Assembly (NCBI RefSeq): GCF_011683955.1 | Contig: NZ_JAAQPI010000003.1 | Coordinates: forward strand, 372,001 to 436,000 | DNA from: Pseudomaricurvus alkylphenolicus | Lineage (GTDB): Bacteria; Pseudomonadota; Gammaproteobacteria; Pseudomonadales; Cellvibrionaceae | Length of the DNA stretch: 64,000 nt | Reading direction: 5' to 3' | Shown here: piece by piece, positions 48,213-57,699 of the stretch | How positions within the stretch are numbered: position 1 is the first letter of the stretch | How the letters are laid out: each line of letters opens with the position of its first letter | Program-made: the position numbers and the translations under genes | Notes under the pieces: generated by a model | What the model was told of the DNA's origin: nothing | The model's input: only the letters and a program-made list of their open reading frames with translations | Databases searched by the model: none

Positions 48213-49439
48213 CTAAAGGTCTTTTTCCTTCCCATGCTGCCTGGCGATACGAAGTAATTCGATGACGGCGGGCTCAACAGAGTTGTGCAGATTAAAAACA
48301 CTTTCATCACGAACCCTTCGAATTTCTTCAATAAACTGAGAAGCATCTCTGTAAATAGCCTCGATTTCCTTCGGGACTTGAATCAAGTCCTGAGGATCAA
48401 CTATCCGGCCGATCTGTCCGCGAATAGTAACCTCCACAGGTGTTAATTGGAGTTTGTCTGCCTCAGGGTTATGGCACTTCTTTGGCACATCGATATAGAT
48501 TACCGGTCTCTCACAGCTGAACGCGTACTCCATGCCCACGCCGGACCAATCACTGATCATTACGTGACTTTGATACAGGTCACACTTCTCGCGAATATCT
48601 GTCTGTAGTTCAAAGCGGGGATTCCCTCCAAAGGTTCGTTGCAATTGTTCCAGCAATACCGAATTGTGTTTAACAGTCATGGGATGTGGTCTGACGATCA
48701 CCCGATACTGATGATCAAGCAACACCTTCACCAAGTCATGTCCACAAATTTCTATCAGGCTGTTTTCACCCCAAGTCGGAGCGACAATGATCGTTTTTGT
48801 CCCGCTGTCCGAGGGGTTGCCGTGTTCTTTTCGGTAGACTTTCACCTCATCAATAAGGGCTTCCAGGCGTCGATAACCGTCGGCGTACAGGTGTTTTTCC
48901 GGCAGCTGGTATACCTGTTCCGTTTTACGTATTTCCTCTATTTGAAACGGACTGGTACAGAAAATAGTGTCGAAATGGTCGAAAGCGCCCTGCCGATAGT
49001 TTGAATGAGTACTTACCATTGCATGAAACAGATACAGATAATGCACCTTATCAGCACGAGAGCGCTTGATATGATACTTTTCCAGATCAGGCATGGTCAT
49101 GACCAGAATATTTGCCCGCATCCCCATAAACAAGCTTGTTCTGACACTGCCTTCGCCTATGTAAAATGCTTTTATTTTGTCATTTGACGACTCTAGTATG
49201 GGATCATTTTTCTCGGACGTCAGGTAACAGATCAATTCGTTGTGTCGTTTGGTAAGGCACTCAATCAAAGCTTCGAAGTGCATCATGGAGTGAGCGTCTT
49301 CTGCGTAAAAGACAATGTTGCGTTCACTATTGGGCAGTGCAAGAAAGCTTTTCATACCCTTCCTTGCCAGAGAGAAGTCATTGTAGGTTTGCAGTATCCC
49401 CATGTTAATCATTGCCACTTTTGCAAGGTATGGATCCAA
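48213..49439 (-). CDS. CDP-glycerol glycerophosphotransferase-like enzyme, possible phosphonate transferase
   Basis: 408 residues (399 if ATG 49412 is used, which overlaps the upstream stop as ATGATTAA). It matches the TagB/TagF family of teichoic-acid polymerases: IIVAPTWGENSLIE, VIVRPHPMTVKH and SDWSGVGMEYAFSCERPVIYID are the conserved sites. These enzymes move glycerol phosphate from CDP-glycerol to an acceptor. In this operon the available CDP-type donor is predicted to be CMP-2-hydroxyethylphosphonate, so I infer transfer of that phosphonate to a glycan. No transmembrane helix. Last gene of the phosphonate cassette. Confidence 0.85.
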   Translation of the reverse strand: MDPYLAKVAMINMGILQTYNDFSLARKGMKSFLALPNSERNIVFYAEDAHSMMHFEALIECLTKRHNELICYLTSEKNDPILESSNDKIKAFYIGEGSVRTSLFMGMRANILVMTMPDLEKYHIKRSRADKVHYLYLFHAMVSTHSNYRQGAFDHFDTIFCTSPFQIEEIRKTEQVYQLPEKHLYADGYRRLEALIDEVKVYRKEHGNPSDSGTKTIIVAPTWGENSLIEICGHDLVKVLLDHQYRVIVRPHPMTVKHNSVLLEQLQRTFGGNPRFELQTDIREKCDLYQSHVMISDWSGVGMEYAFSCERPVIYIDVPKKCHNPEADKLQLTPVEVTIRGQIGRIVDPQDLIQVPKEIEAIYRDASQFIEEIRRVRDESVFNLHNSVEPAVIELLRIARQHGKEKDL

Positions 49440-50532
49440 AAGCCCCGAACAGTTGAGACTTACTTAACTCAACAGGATGGTTCGACAAACGCTCAATATT
49501 GACCTGATCAACGATGTAACCCCGTTCATGCTCTCCTATCTTCAAACAGCGCAGATCGTATTCCAATCCACAATCGTTCATCAGCTTGTACCACTTTGCC
49601 TTGGCGGAGCCACCGCTTTCGACCCCCATCAGCGACATCAACACATGATGCCTCTGCTCAAAGGCTTCATCTTTTTCTAAGGATTCGTGCAACTCAAAGA
49701 AACTGCCCAAAGTTAAGGCCACAGCATGCCCATGGGGCAGGCCATATTTGGAAGTAATCGTATAAGAAAGGGCGTGCGGCGCAGTTGTCTTGCTAATATT
49801 GATAGCTTTACCTGAAAGATGCGCCCCTTGCATCATATTTTCGCGCACTTGTGTAGTAGGTGAGTTAACCGCCAGCGGCAGATTTTTCAACAATATCTCG
49901 ATGCTTTCCTGGGCAAATTGACGACTTTCTCCTGTCGCTGATTTAGCCCAATAGGACTCAATAGCTTGCGATAGCGCATCAAACCCGCAACAGGCACTGA
50001 TGTATGGCGTCATTGACTCGGTGAATACCGGGTCCAGCACTGCAACATCGGGCAAGAGCATCGGCGAAGCCAGCGAATACTTCCTGTTTTCGAAATACAG
50101 CACTGCAAAATGCGTCGCTTCGCTGCCGGTGCCAGCGGTGGTGGGGACGGCAACGCTCGGTAAAAGAGGACCAGTAAGAGGCAGGTCACCTCGCAAGATA
50201 TCGAGGGCTCTCTCTGGATGCGCCTGAAAAGCATTAATGGACTTCGCAACGTCAATACTGCTACCACCGCCGACGGAAATAATAGCCTGACACCGATTCT
50301 CCCTGCACAAATCCGATCCGGCTTGCGCCTCAGAAAAAGCGGGATTAACCGAGAAGTCTTGAAAATGAACCACCGAAAAAGGCTTCAAGAGCCCATTAAA
50401 TACTTTACGGGCCCCGCTCAGGGAATATGAGTCTTTACCCGTAACCAGCAGTACATTCTTGATGTTCCGCTCCAACAGGAAATCAGCAAGGAATGAAACT
50501 TCGGTTTGGATGACCAACTTCTTCGCCGTCAC
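49405..50532 (-). CDS. Iron-type alcohol dehydrogenase, probable phosphonoacetaldehyde reductase
   Basis: 375 residues of the group III metal-dependent alcohol dehydrogenase family. The NAD(P) site is VGGGSSIDVAKSI (about 87-99), VPTTAGTGSEAT follows, and metal ligands are expected in GFDALSQAIESYW (Asp) and in APHALSY and LPHGHAVAL (His). The start is GTG, overlapping the stop of the decarboxylase gene as GTGA. Its place right after PEP mutase and phosphonopyruvate decarboxylase fits PhpC/FomC-type enzymes, which reduce phosphonoacetaldehyde to 2-hydroxyethylphosphonate. No aminotransferase for the alternative product aminoethylphosphonate is present. Confidence 0.9.
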   Translation of the reverse strand: MTAKKLVIQTEVSFLADFLLERNIKNVLLVTGKDSYSLSGARKVFNGLLKPFSVVHFQDFSVNPAFSEAQAGSDLCRENRCQAIISVGGGSSIDVAKSINAFQAHPERALDILRGDLPLTGPLLPSVAVPTTAGTGSEATHFAVLYFENRKYSLASPMLLPDVAVLDPVFTESMTPYISACCGFDALSQAIESYWAKSATGESRQFAQESIEILLKNLPLAVNSPTTQVRENMMQGAHLSGKAINISKTTAPHALSYTITSKYGLPHGHAVALTLGSFFELHESLEKDEAFEQRHHVLMSLMGVESGGSAKAKWYKLMNDCGLEYDLRCLKIGEHERGYIVDQVNIERLSNHPVELSKSQLFGAFGSIPCKSGND

Positions 50533-51668
50533 GGTATGCTCGTCGACCTAATATAATTCATAAACGCCTGCTTGTTTTCATCAGGAGTCGTCGTTGGACG
50601 GCCGATGTCATGCCTATATCCGGGGCGAGTTCTGACTTCCAATAATCCGGCGCCAGATTGTGAGAATAGCTGATTCAACTTCAACGCAAGATCACATCGG
50701 CGTTCACACCGATCAGCGTAACGATATCCGGAAGCAGTCGCCAGGCCCACAAAATCTATAGAGAAGCCTTGTGTGGGTTGAGCCCCCACAGAATCGTGAG
50801 CGGCGTTATTGATAATGATGTGTTTGAACCCGGCTTGTCTCTTGGCTGCATTAATAGCGAACGCGCCCAGATGCATCAGTGCTGCCCCGTCACCATCTAT
50901 ACATATCACTTGCCTGTCGGGCTGCTGCTCAGCAATCGCTACCGCAATATGCGAAGCATGGCCCATTCCACCGACAGTCAGGAAATCTCTATCGTGCGAC
51001 TGCCCGGAGTGGAACCGATGTTCAAACAGCTCTCTTGATGCCATCCCGGTAGTGGCCACTATGAGGTCCCTGTCACTACTTTCACGTACAACAGAATGAA
51101 CAACTTCCTCTCTAGTGAGCTCGTAGCGGCTGTTTTGCGCCTTTTTTGAGCTGTATTCAAAAAAAGAGTTCTTTCGCACCAATAGTGCATGGGGTGAAGA
51201 ATTTTGCTTGGCCGACTTCACCGCCTGAGCCACTAACTGTAATGCCTGAGTATCTTCGCCATCGATAATCGAATAGGGAATTTCCATCGCCTCAAGCAGA
51301 GAAGTCGTAACGCGCCCTTGCTTGATGTGCTGAGGTTCATCACTGACACCCGGCTCGCCTCGCCAACCAACGAGCAGAAGCATCGGAATACTGTAGACTT
51401 CCTTGTCAGCGAGGGATAATAAAGGATTGATAATATTTCCCAACCCCGAATTTTGTAAATAGACCAGCGGTACATTTCCAGTGGCTAGGTAATTGCCAAT
51501 CGCCAACGCTATGGCGCCGCCTTCATTGGCCGTAATAATATGATTTTTATCGTCGACATAATCAGCTATGCAAGAACAAAAGTTCTTCAATAGCGAATCG
51601 GGTACACCTGCGTAGTAGTGGACGCCCAGCCTCTTCAGCTGTTCACAGAAATCATCAGGTGCCAGCAT
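50529..51668 (-). CDS. Phosphonopyruvate decarboxylase
   Basis: Thiamine-diphosphate enzyme of 379 residues that pulls the unfavourable PEP mutase reaction forward by converting phosphonopyruvate to phosphonoacetaldehyde. The N terminus (LGVHYYAGVPDSLLKNFCSCI) and ITANEGGAIALAIGNYLATG, with the catalytic Glu, are typical of the Ppd/Fom2 family. The diphosphate-binding motif is ICIDGDGAALMHLGAFAINAA. It lies 4 bp after the PEP mutase gene and overlaps the reductase by 4 bp. Confidence 0.94.
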   Translation of the reverse strand: MLAPDDFCEQLKRLGVHYYAGVPDSLLKNFCSCIADYVDDKNHIITANEGGAIALAIGNYLATGNVPLVYLQNSGLGNIINPLLSLADKEVYSIPMLLLVGWRGEPGVSDEPQHIKQGRVTTSLLEAMEIPYSIIDGEDTQALQLVAQAVKSAKQNSSPHALLVRKNSFFEYSSKKAQNSRYELTREEVVHSVVRESSDRDLIVATTGMASRELFEHRFHSGQSHDRDFLTVGGMGHASHIAVAIAEQQPDRQVICIDGDGAALMHLGAFAINAAKRQAGFKHIIINNAAHDSVGAQPTQGFSIDFVGLATASGYRYADRCERRCDLALKLNQLFSQSGAGLLEVRTRPGYRHDIGRPTTTPDENKQAFMNYIRSTSIP

Positions 51669-51672
51669 GGAA

Positions 51673-52974
51673 TTAACGTGTCCCGGGTATCAAGTTAAGA
51701 ATCTCATTAAGCGGCATGCATTCACCTTCACTCTCATAGGTACGGCCATTACGCAAAATCGAATGCGCAACCTTTTGCATTGCAGGATACGCTGCCCTAA
51801 GCATATGATTGGCATATATAACGACGTTGACACCAGCTGACGCCAGCTCTTCATCTGTAATAGAATTATAGCTGGATGGAACCGCAACCAGAGGCACCTG
51901 TTTCTCCATCTGCTTATACAATCTGCAGAATTCGAGCACTTCATCTGCTGACCCTTGCCGACTGTGAATCATAATGGCGTCGGCACCGGCGCCGATATAT
52001 GCGCCAGCTCTTTCCAGGGCGTCGCCCATGCCCTTATCCAGGATCAGACTCTCAATTCTCGCGATAATCATAAAATCCTGAGTAATTTGCGCCTTTTTCC
52101 CTACGCTAATTTTATGGCAAAATTCTTCTATACTTTCTTGTTGCTGCGCAACCTGATTGCCCAGCAACGAATTTTTCTTCAAACCAATCTTATCTTCAAT
52201 AATCGTGGCCGAAACCCCCAAGCGCTCGAGACTTTTTACGGTAAACGCAAAGTGCTCTGGCTTTCCGCCAGTATCCGCATCATAGATAAGTGGTTTAGTA
52301 GTAACTTCAAAAGTATCATTAATCGTTTGTAAACGAGCGGTCAAATCCAGCGCTTCAATGTCCGGTTTTCCTTTGAGCGTGGAATCAGTCAGAGAGCTTG
52401 ACCACATTGCATCAAACTCCCTGGGAACATTGTCGACAACTTCCCTCGCGTGTTCGATGATGAGGCCACACAGAGGCGTGTGAGACTCGAGCACTCGAAC
52501 TATATTTTTAGCATCTATGAGCCGCCTGAGTCGTTTCAATCTAATATCCGGAGTGGTTCCTACTTCCTTGATACTGCCATGCAACTGAGTCGATGAAATC
52601 CCTGGCGTGTAGCCGACCTCAACAAGCTCTCCTCCCCATTGCGCCAAAACATCAATAACCTGTTGGCGTGTTTTGGCTTGAACTCCGGTCTTCCAGTCAT
52701 CGCCATGAACCACGTAGTCCGGGCGAAGTTCTTGTAAATTCGGACGATAATCGAGAGTCTCCTGTGCGACGACACGCGCAACACCCCGAATGTTCTCTAC
52801 TACTGTCTTGCGTTGCTGATAACTCAGGTAGGGTAATCGCTTATAGCTCGCAATCGCTTTATCGGTCAACACGCCGACAGTGACATCACCTAACTTGGCT
52901 GCTTGATCAATAATATTGATATGGCCGGGATGCAGTAAATCTGCACTCATTCCAACATAGACGGATTTTTTCAT
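51673..52974 (-). CDS. Fused cytidylyltransferase - phosphoenolpyruvate phosphomutase
   Basis: 433 residues, two enzymes in one chain. Residues 1 to about 135 are a nucleotidyltransferase of the glycerol-3-phosphate cytidylyltransferase type with HPGH at 15-18 and ISSTQL at 126-131. Residues of about 145-430 are PEP mutase, the entry enzyme of nearly all phosphonate synthesis; DADTGG at 232-237 and the gating loop [10 protein letters not shown] at 260-269 match the mutase signature EDKxxxKxNS rather than that of isocitrate lyase relatives. The fusion predicts C-P bond formation and, at the other end of the pathway, activation of the phosphonate with CTP. Confidence 0.94.
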   Translation of the reverse strand: MKKSVYVGMSADLLHPGHINIIDQAAKLGDVTVGVLTDKAIASYKRLPYLSYQQRKTVVENIRGVARVVAQETLDYRPNLQELRPDYVVHGDDWKTGVQAKTRQQVIDVLAQWGGELVEVGYTPGISSTQLHGSIKEVGTTPDIRLKRLRRLIDAKNIVRVLESHTPLCGLIIEHAREVVDNVPREFDAMWSSSLTDSTLKGKPDIEALDLTARLQTINDTFEVTTKPLIYDADTGGKPEHFAFTVKSLERLGVSATIIEDKIGLKKNSLLGNQVAQQQESIEEFCHKISVGKKAQITQDFMIIARIESLILDKGMGDALERAGAYIGAGADAIMIHSRQGSADEVLEFCRLYKQMEKQVPLVAVPSSYNSITDEELASAGVNVVIYANHMLRAAYPAMQKVAHSILRNGRTYESEGECMPLNEILNLIPGTR

Positions 52975-53009
52975 TTCATCTGGAACTTGCTTTAGTTTCG
53001 TTTAGGGCG

Positions 53010-53267
53010 TTATTGATCAGTATCTTGATCTTTTTTTTCCACACCATCGTCCGCTTCATTTCGCTCAACATCCTTACCCATCCACTCTCCCACCAAGGCC
53101 TTCAACCTGTACCAGTACATCTTGATGGTATAAAAAGCACCCACCAAACCGGCGATCAGCATTTGGATCAGGAAACTGCCGGACCCGGGATCCAGGTAGG
53201 CGTAGGCGAATTGAGGCGATAACATCGCAGCTGTTAGGGCCAGTATTGATAAACACAACTTTTTCAT
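53010..53267 (-). CDS. Small membrane protein with YLDPGSGS motif
   Basis: 85 residues. A signal peptide (about 1-23, ending YAYA-like AYAY) precedes LDPGSGSFLIQM, then one hydrophobic helix (LIAGLVGAFYTIKMYW) and an acidic, Lys/Asp-rich tail. Small proteins with this motif are often found beside sulfatase-like or polysaccharide genes; their function is unknown. It lies 36 bp after the LtaS/EptA-like gene and 35 bp before the PEP mutase gene, so it is probably cotranscribed. Confidence 0.75.
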   Translation of the reverse strand: MKKLCLSILALTAAMLSPQFAYAYLDPGSGSFLIQMLIAGLVGAFYTIKMYWYRLKALVGEWMGKDVERNEADDGVEKKDQDTDQ

Positions 53268-53303
53268 GCAAGTAACCCACTTTGATATTCAGTATTGATG
53301 TAA

Positions 53304-55064
53304 CTATTGCACTTGCTTCCTACTTGTATCGATTGGGTGAATCACCCTCTTTTCAATCCACTGACTTTCGTAGTGGCTTCCATTAATTTCGAACTCAACA
53401 ATGGGGCCAGCAAATTCTGTTTCCCATGCATCTCGCTGCCATGCATAAAAATAGAATGAACGCGACCCTAAGTCGTCATCAGCCATATCAAGTATGGACT
53501 GCTGACCAAATTCATCTTGCCACTGCAAGATATCTGATATGGTATCTGGCAATTGCAACAGCGATGTCAGCTTATCGGAAGTTTTAAGCGGTTCAGCTGC
53601 CGAGGGAGGTTTAATCGCCAACAAGGGGGAAGCCAGAGAACTGAGCCAGTCGGGAGCGACATTGCCATTGGGAAATCGAATTGGGGGGCCTTTGCGTCGG
53701 TTGCCGGGCCAACCGCCATGATCACCTTGTATAATAATCAGGCTATCATCATACAAGCCACGTTCCTTCAGGACATTAAAGAAACTGGCCAAGGTGTCTA
53801 GCGTACATTTGGATTGATAAGTGAGTAACTGTCTGTTCATTCCATCCGCCCTGCCCGAATAGTGACAACGTCCATCCACCACCATTGGATTGTGGGTATT
53901 CATGATATGGAAATACTTGTATACCGGCGCGTCACGATCAACTCTTATTTCACGTTCAAAGTTCAGCAGGAAAATCGTATGCTTGAAGTAAAGATGCTGC
54001 AGTCCATTTCCCTGACTGAACCAAGATGACAGCAGCCAGGACTGCCCTCTATAGACTGCCGGTTTTAAGAAATGGGGCAGTGATCGAAACAGGCTCAGAT
54101 CCATAAGTTTAACAAATTGAGTATGTACTGACCCTGTTAATGCGTCACTATTTAGAGCGAATATGTTCTTATAACTGGTATTGCTATAACGTTTCAGCCA
54201 ATAATCTCCGGAAATTCCAAGATCCACTTCATATCCTTGTTCGGAAGCGGAATTCAGAATATTTTTCCCTGAAAAAACGTCATCTATAAAGCTATCCTTG
54301 GATGTCTGATTGTCGTATACCCTCCCCGCCAGAAAAGCGGGTATTGCGAAACGTGTGTAGGGGAAAACGCCAAGATTCTCTCTGTAATAGGTGAAACCTG
54401 TAAACGATTCCCGATAGGCCGCCCCCAACTCTGAGCGGTTAATCAGCTCATCAAATACATCGGCCTGAAATCCGTCAACCGTTAAATGTATGACATTGTG
54501 CTTACTGGAAAAACGATATAGCTGATCCAAGCTCTCAGTTGAATCAAAACTTTGTATAGACGCCAGCTCATGTCGACTTTCATAGATTTGTGCCGCCAAA
54601 GGAGCCAGCTGAATCAACAGAATTAGCGCAAGAAGTTTGCTTAAACGCTGTAAGTGGGGAGAACCAAACCTAAATACGGCGATAAACACCGCTATCCAGA
54701 TACTTGCATCTACCCACCCCTGCCACGGATACTGCCCCCAATCAATTGCCCGACCATCGAGAATACCGTAGTCCCATAAGATTGCATTGGCCTGGAGCCA
54801 CAAACAGACTATCAAAGCAAATTGCAGAAGCTGCAAATAAAGCCAGACCCGACCAGCCAAGAGCCTCTGCAGAATAAATAAAACAAGGACCAACAAGACT
54901 GCTGGAATCAAGCATAACCTTAAGAAGGTCCCTAAGGTAATTCCCACCTCTTGCAAATTGGTCAGATAAAGTGACAATGGCGTCAGAATAAACAACTGGG
55001 CTGCCAGCGTGGTGCTTATGACTAATGCCACAATACTGTTTCGTAACGAATCTACTGTCGGCAT
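53304..55064 (-). CDS. Membrane-bound alkaline-phosphatase-superfamily phosphotransferase (LtaS/EptA-like)
   Basis: About 586 residues from ATG 55064. Five or so N-terminal helices (1-160) are followed by a large extracytoplasmic catalytic domain. Metal ligands are likely in IHLTVDGF (Asp near 197) and in the later QGDHGGW. The Thr in PYTRFAIPAFLAG (near 237) sits about 40 residues after the first ligand, where LtaS and EptA have their nucleophile. Such enzymes move phosphoglycerol or phosphoethanolamine groups to glycans or lipids outside the membrane. It heads the phosphonate operon, so it may handle a phosphonate-bearing group. A sulfatase role is the main alternative. Confidence 0.78.
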   Translation of the reverse strand: MPTVDSLRNSIVALVISTTLAAQLFILTPLSLYLTNLQEVGITLGTFLRLCLIPAVLLVLVLFILQRLLAGRVWLYLQLLQFALIVCLWLQANAILWDYGILDGRAIDWGQYPWQGWVDASIWIAVFIAVFRFGSPHLQRLSKLLALILLIQLAPLAAQIYESRHELASIQSFDSTESLDQLYRFSSKHNVIHLTVDGFQADVFDELINRSELGAAYRESFTGFTYYRENLGVFPYTRFAIPAFLAGRVYDNQTSKDSFIDDVFSGKNILNSASEQGYEVDLGISGDYWLKRYSNTSYKNIFALNSDALTGSVHTQFVKLMDLSLFRSLPHFLKPAVYRGQSWLLSSWFSQGNGLQHLYFKHTIFLLNFEREIRVDRDAPVYKYFHIMNTHNPMVVDGRCHYSGRADGMNRQLLTYQSKCTLDTLASFFNVLKERGLYDDSLIIIQGDHGGWPGNRRKGPPIRFPNGNVAPDWLSSLASPLLAIKPPSAAEPLKTSDKLTSLLQLPDTISDILQWQDEFGQQSILDMADDDLGSRSFYFYAWQRDAWETEFAGPIVEFEINGSHYESQWIEKRVIHPIDTSRKQVQ

Positions 55065-55239
55065 CAATCACACCCCGGAGATATCTTATTCACGTATCGG
55101 TTAACGGATAGCGTTGCCCAGACAAGGCCCACCATCCTTTTTATCTTGAGTCTAGTTACCATATTGCCACTTCATTTTGTCGTTTCATTGGTAGCTATGG
55201 CAACCCCTTACGGGAAGGACACAGCCCTGAATTCAGAAC

Positions 55240-57171
55240 CTAGCCTCGCTGCACGCCCATTTTCAACTCAACCGAGGCCCTCTTTTTTACCAGCTCTCGC
55301 AGCTGTGAATACCTTTCCCTATGCATACTCGGCACCAAAGGAAGAGCATCCAGCGCTCTTTCGTATCCTTCCAGATAGGAGTCTGCGAGACTGTAGTTCT
55401 TCAAACTCATCGCAATAGAAAGTTGCCACTGATAAACATCCAATCTGGCGGGATAGACACCAACAGATGCTTCCAGATTCTGCAAGGCAAGGTCAGCCTC
55501 CCCCCTGAACACGTGAATTTTAGCCAGGAAGAAAAACAAACTCGATAAGGTGTAAGGCTCTGCGTAGGCGGGGTCTGCAACGTAGAGTTTGAAGATCTTG
55601 ACCATGTCCATGGTAGTAGCACTCTGACATCGACCTTCCAAGAATTCGTTGACAAGTTTATCAAGCGTAGCGGCGATACCGACATGCCCCACACTTCCCG
55701 GAATCATTCTCTGGTAATTGGCGATATCCTCAGAAGTATCAATGGAAAGTCTACAGCGCAGGTTTAACCGCACTGTTTGCATCATGGCGTGCCGAGGGTA
55801 TTGTCCAGAGATTTTGGAATAGACCTTATCGGCTTCGTAGGGGTAATCTTCTGATAACCAGTACTCGGCCAGGTTATGCTGCGCTCTCATAGAAGCCGGT
55901 TTAGTCAGCGCCCAGTTGACAGCGATGTTTCTAGAGCTACTCCACACATCAGAGTTCCACAACGCGATTCCTCCCGTCACGGTCATTGCCACAACACAGA
56001 GCATTCCACTAAGTATTCTGTGCTGCCTTGCCAACCCCACCACCACAGATGCAAACAGAAAAATACAACCGAAGATAGGCAGATAATTCCGGTGCTCGAA
56101 TGCAATCTCCAGCGGCAAGGCCGTAGATTCCATCACATGCCCCAGAAAGTACCAGCCTATTGCAAAGCAAAGAATTGGCGCCCTTTTCCTGCTGGCAAAC
56201 CCCAGCGTGATCAAGGCGGCCAGGAACAGCAGACTGTATAGAGTGGTCACCGGAGTCAACAAATCAACGGACTTGATGATATCGTCATGAAACAGGCCTG
56301 AATTCCCCAGTGACGGAATCCAGATTTGATATAAATATAGACACAATACCCGGGTCTGGGTCAGCAACCTTTCGATGGGCGTGAAATCGCGGGTAATAAA
56401 GACTTGGTCTAATTGGGGAAACCTAAGGGCAAGTACCACTGCCAATGCCGAGAGAGGTACTGCCAACAACAGTAAATAGAAGGAAGTCCGGTGTTCCAGC
56501 GGTTTAACCAGGCGATTAGCGCCTAGCCAGTATTCAAGCATGGCAATATAGAAAATCAACAGAAAGGCACTCTGCTTACACAGACCACCGAGCACCACAA
56601 AACTATATACAACTCCTATTAAACAGCCCAACTGATACCAGCTGGAAGCATTGTAATGACGCCTGAGGTAGCAGTAGCTGCAACAGCCCAACAGCACAAA
56701 GAATGTTGACATGGACGTCATGCGCTGGACAACGTAGAAAACCGTCGACTGCTGCTGCGGATGGACCGCCCAGATCAGTGCCACCATCGCTGCCAGCATT
56801 AACGTCTCACGGCTGCGCAACCCTGCCGGCGATATCAGCAGAGACAGGACATAAACCAATACCACATTCAGAAGATGGACAATCAGATTAAAACGCTTTA
56901 ACGCCTCAGTGTTGCCAACAAGATAGTGATCGAGCTGCAGATAAAAGGATGCAAACGGCAGCACCCGGTCACGCACCTTCGGGTCAGATGCCGCCAACTC
57001 CCAAAAGCTCAGGTTCTCCTCCACCACCAACGGTAAAAGAAAATTCAGATTTAGGGTGTCGTCGAGTAACAGCGGCCCACTTAAACCCGGATACAGAATA
57101 GCGGTGGCTACCAGTAGCACGATCCCCAGCAGGGAAATCGGCGTGTAATCGCCTGTCAGGTTTAATCTCAA
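55240..57171 (-). CDS. GT-C-like membrane protein with C-terminal TPR region (TMTC-like)
   Basis: About 643 residues. I place the start at TTG 57171 because GAGGTG lies 8 bp upstream; the frame extends to GTG 57207, which is inside the pilA terminator. About eleven helices fill residues 10-410. The first loop reads GPLLLDDTLNLNFL, the acidic pair expected for a GT-C glycosyltransferase, and AVHPQQQSTVFYVVQRMTSMS is a conserved stretch in TMTC-like proteins. The rest consists of TPR-like helices. It lies directly downstream of pilA, where several gammaproteobacteria keep pilin-modifying genes, so O-glycosylation of pilin is a reasonable guess. Confidence 0.7.
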   Translation of the reverse strand: MRLNLTGDYTPISLLGIVLLVATAILYPGLSGPLLLDDTLNLNFLLPLVVEENLSFWELAASDPKVRDRVLPFASFYLQLDHYLVGNTEALKRFNLIVHLLNVVLVYVLSLLISPAGLRSRETLMLAAMVALIWAVHPQQQSTVFYVVQRMTSMSTFFVLLGCCSYCYLRRHYNASSWYQLGCLIGVVYSFVVLGGLCKQSAFLLIFYIAMLEYWLGANRLVKPLEHRTSFYLLLLAVPLSALAVVLALRFPQLDQVFITRDFTPIERLLTQTRVLCLYLYQIWIPSLGNSGLFHDDIIKSVDLLTPVTTLYSLLFLAALITLGFASRKRAPILCFAIGWYFLGHVMESTALPLEIAFEHRNYLPIFGCIFLFASVVVGLARQHRILSGMLCVVAMTVTGGIALWNSDVWSSSRNIAVNWALTKPASMRAQHNLAEYWLSEDYPYEADKVYSKISGQYPRHAMMQTVRLNLRCRLSIDTSEDIANYQRMIPGSVGHVGIAATLDKLVNEFLEGRCQSATTMDMVKIFKLYVADPAYAEPYTLSSLFFFLAKIHVFRGEADLALQNLEASVGVYPARLDVYQWQLSIAMSLKNYSLADSYLEGYERALDALPLVPSMHRERYSQLRELVKKRASVELKMGVQRG

Positions 57172-57194
57172 ATCTATACACCTCTGCGCCTGGC

Positions 57195-57226
57195 AAAAAA
57201 AAACCACCCCATCAAGGGTGGTTTTT
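57195..57226 (-). terminator. Intrinsic terminator of pilA
   Basis: Read on the minus strand, AAACCACCC and GGGTGGTTT form a 9-bp stem with a 6-nt loop, followed by nine U residues. It lies about 57 bp after the pilA stop and ends the highly expressed pilin message before the GT-C/TPR gene. Confidence 0.92.
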
Positions 57227-57282
57227 GTATTCCATTATATAGAGCCGGAGACCTCAGGCCGCGCCGGCTCTAGACAATGTAA

Positions 57283-57699
57283 TTAACCACGGCAGCTACT
57301 GGGAGCAACACTGTCGTTGGTTGAATCACAAGTCCAGGTCACGACATCTTCGTTACCCAAAGCTGGAGTCAAAGTAATAGTGATAGTCGCGCCGATGTTG
57401 GCAGTTACGCCCTGCACGGTGACCACGCCGTTAGCGGTAATGGCTGCTTCACTGACCATGTCGCCTGCGGTAGACAGTGTCAGGCCAGAACCGGAGCCCG
57501 TCAGGGTACCGTTCACCTGGGCAAATTCTGATACTTGCTGCTTGACCGAAGACGCCACTAACACGAGCTCGGTAGTACGGGCGCGAGCGGTATAGTCTTG
57601 ATAGGCCGGCAGCGCCACGGCCGCCAGAATGCCGATGATTGCAATAACAATCATCAATTCAATCAATGTGAAACCTTTTTGGTTTTGCTGTTGAGTCAT
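57283..57699 (-). CDS. pilA: Type IV pilus major pilin (type IVa)
   Basis: Structural subunit of the pilus, 138 residues from ATG 57699. The leader MTQQQNQKG is cut by PilD before [31 protein letters not shown], with the required Glu at mature position 5 and N-methylated Phe at 1. Two cysteines near the C terminus ([10 protein letters not shown] and PSSCRG) form the D-region loop. The upstream frame extension to 57900 is the 5' leader. A sigma-54 promoter is at 57761-57775 and a strong terminator follows. It is divergent from pilBCD, as in Pseudomonas. Confidence 0.96.
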   Translation of the reverse strand: MTQQQNQKGFTLIELMIVIAIIGILAAVALPAYQDYTARARTTELVLVASSVKQQVSEFAQVNGTLTGSGSGLTLSTAGDMVSEAAITANGVVTVQGVTANIGATITITLTPALGNEDVVTWTCDSTNDSVAPSSCRG

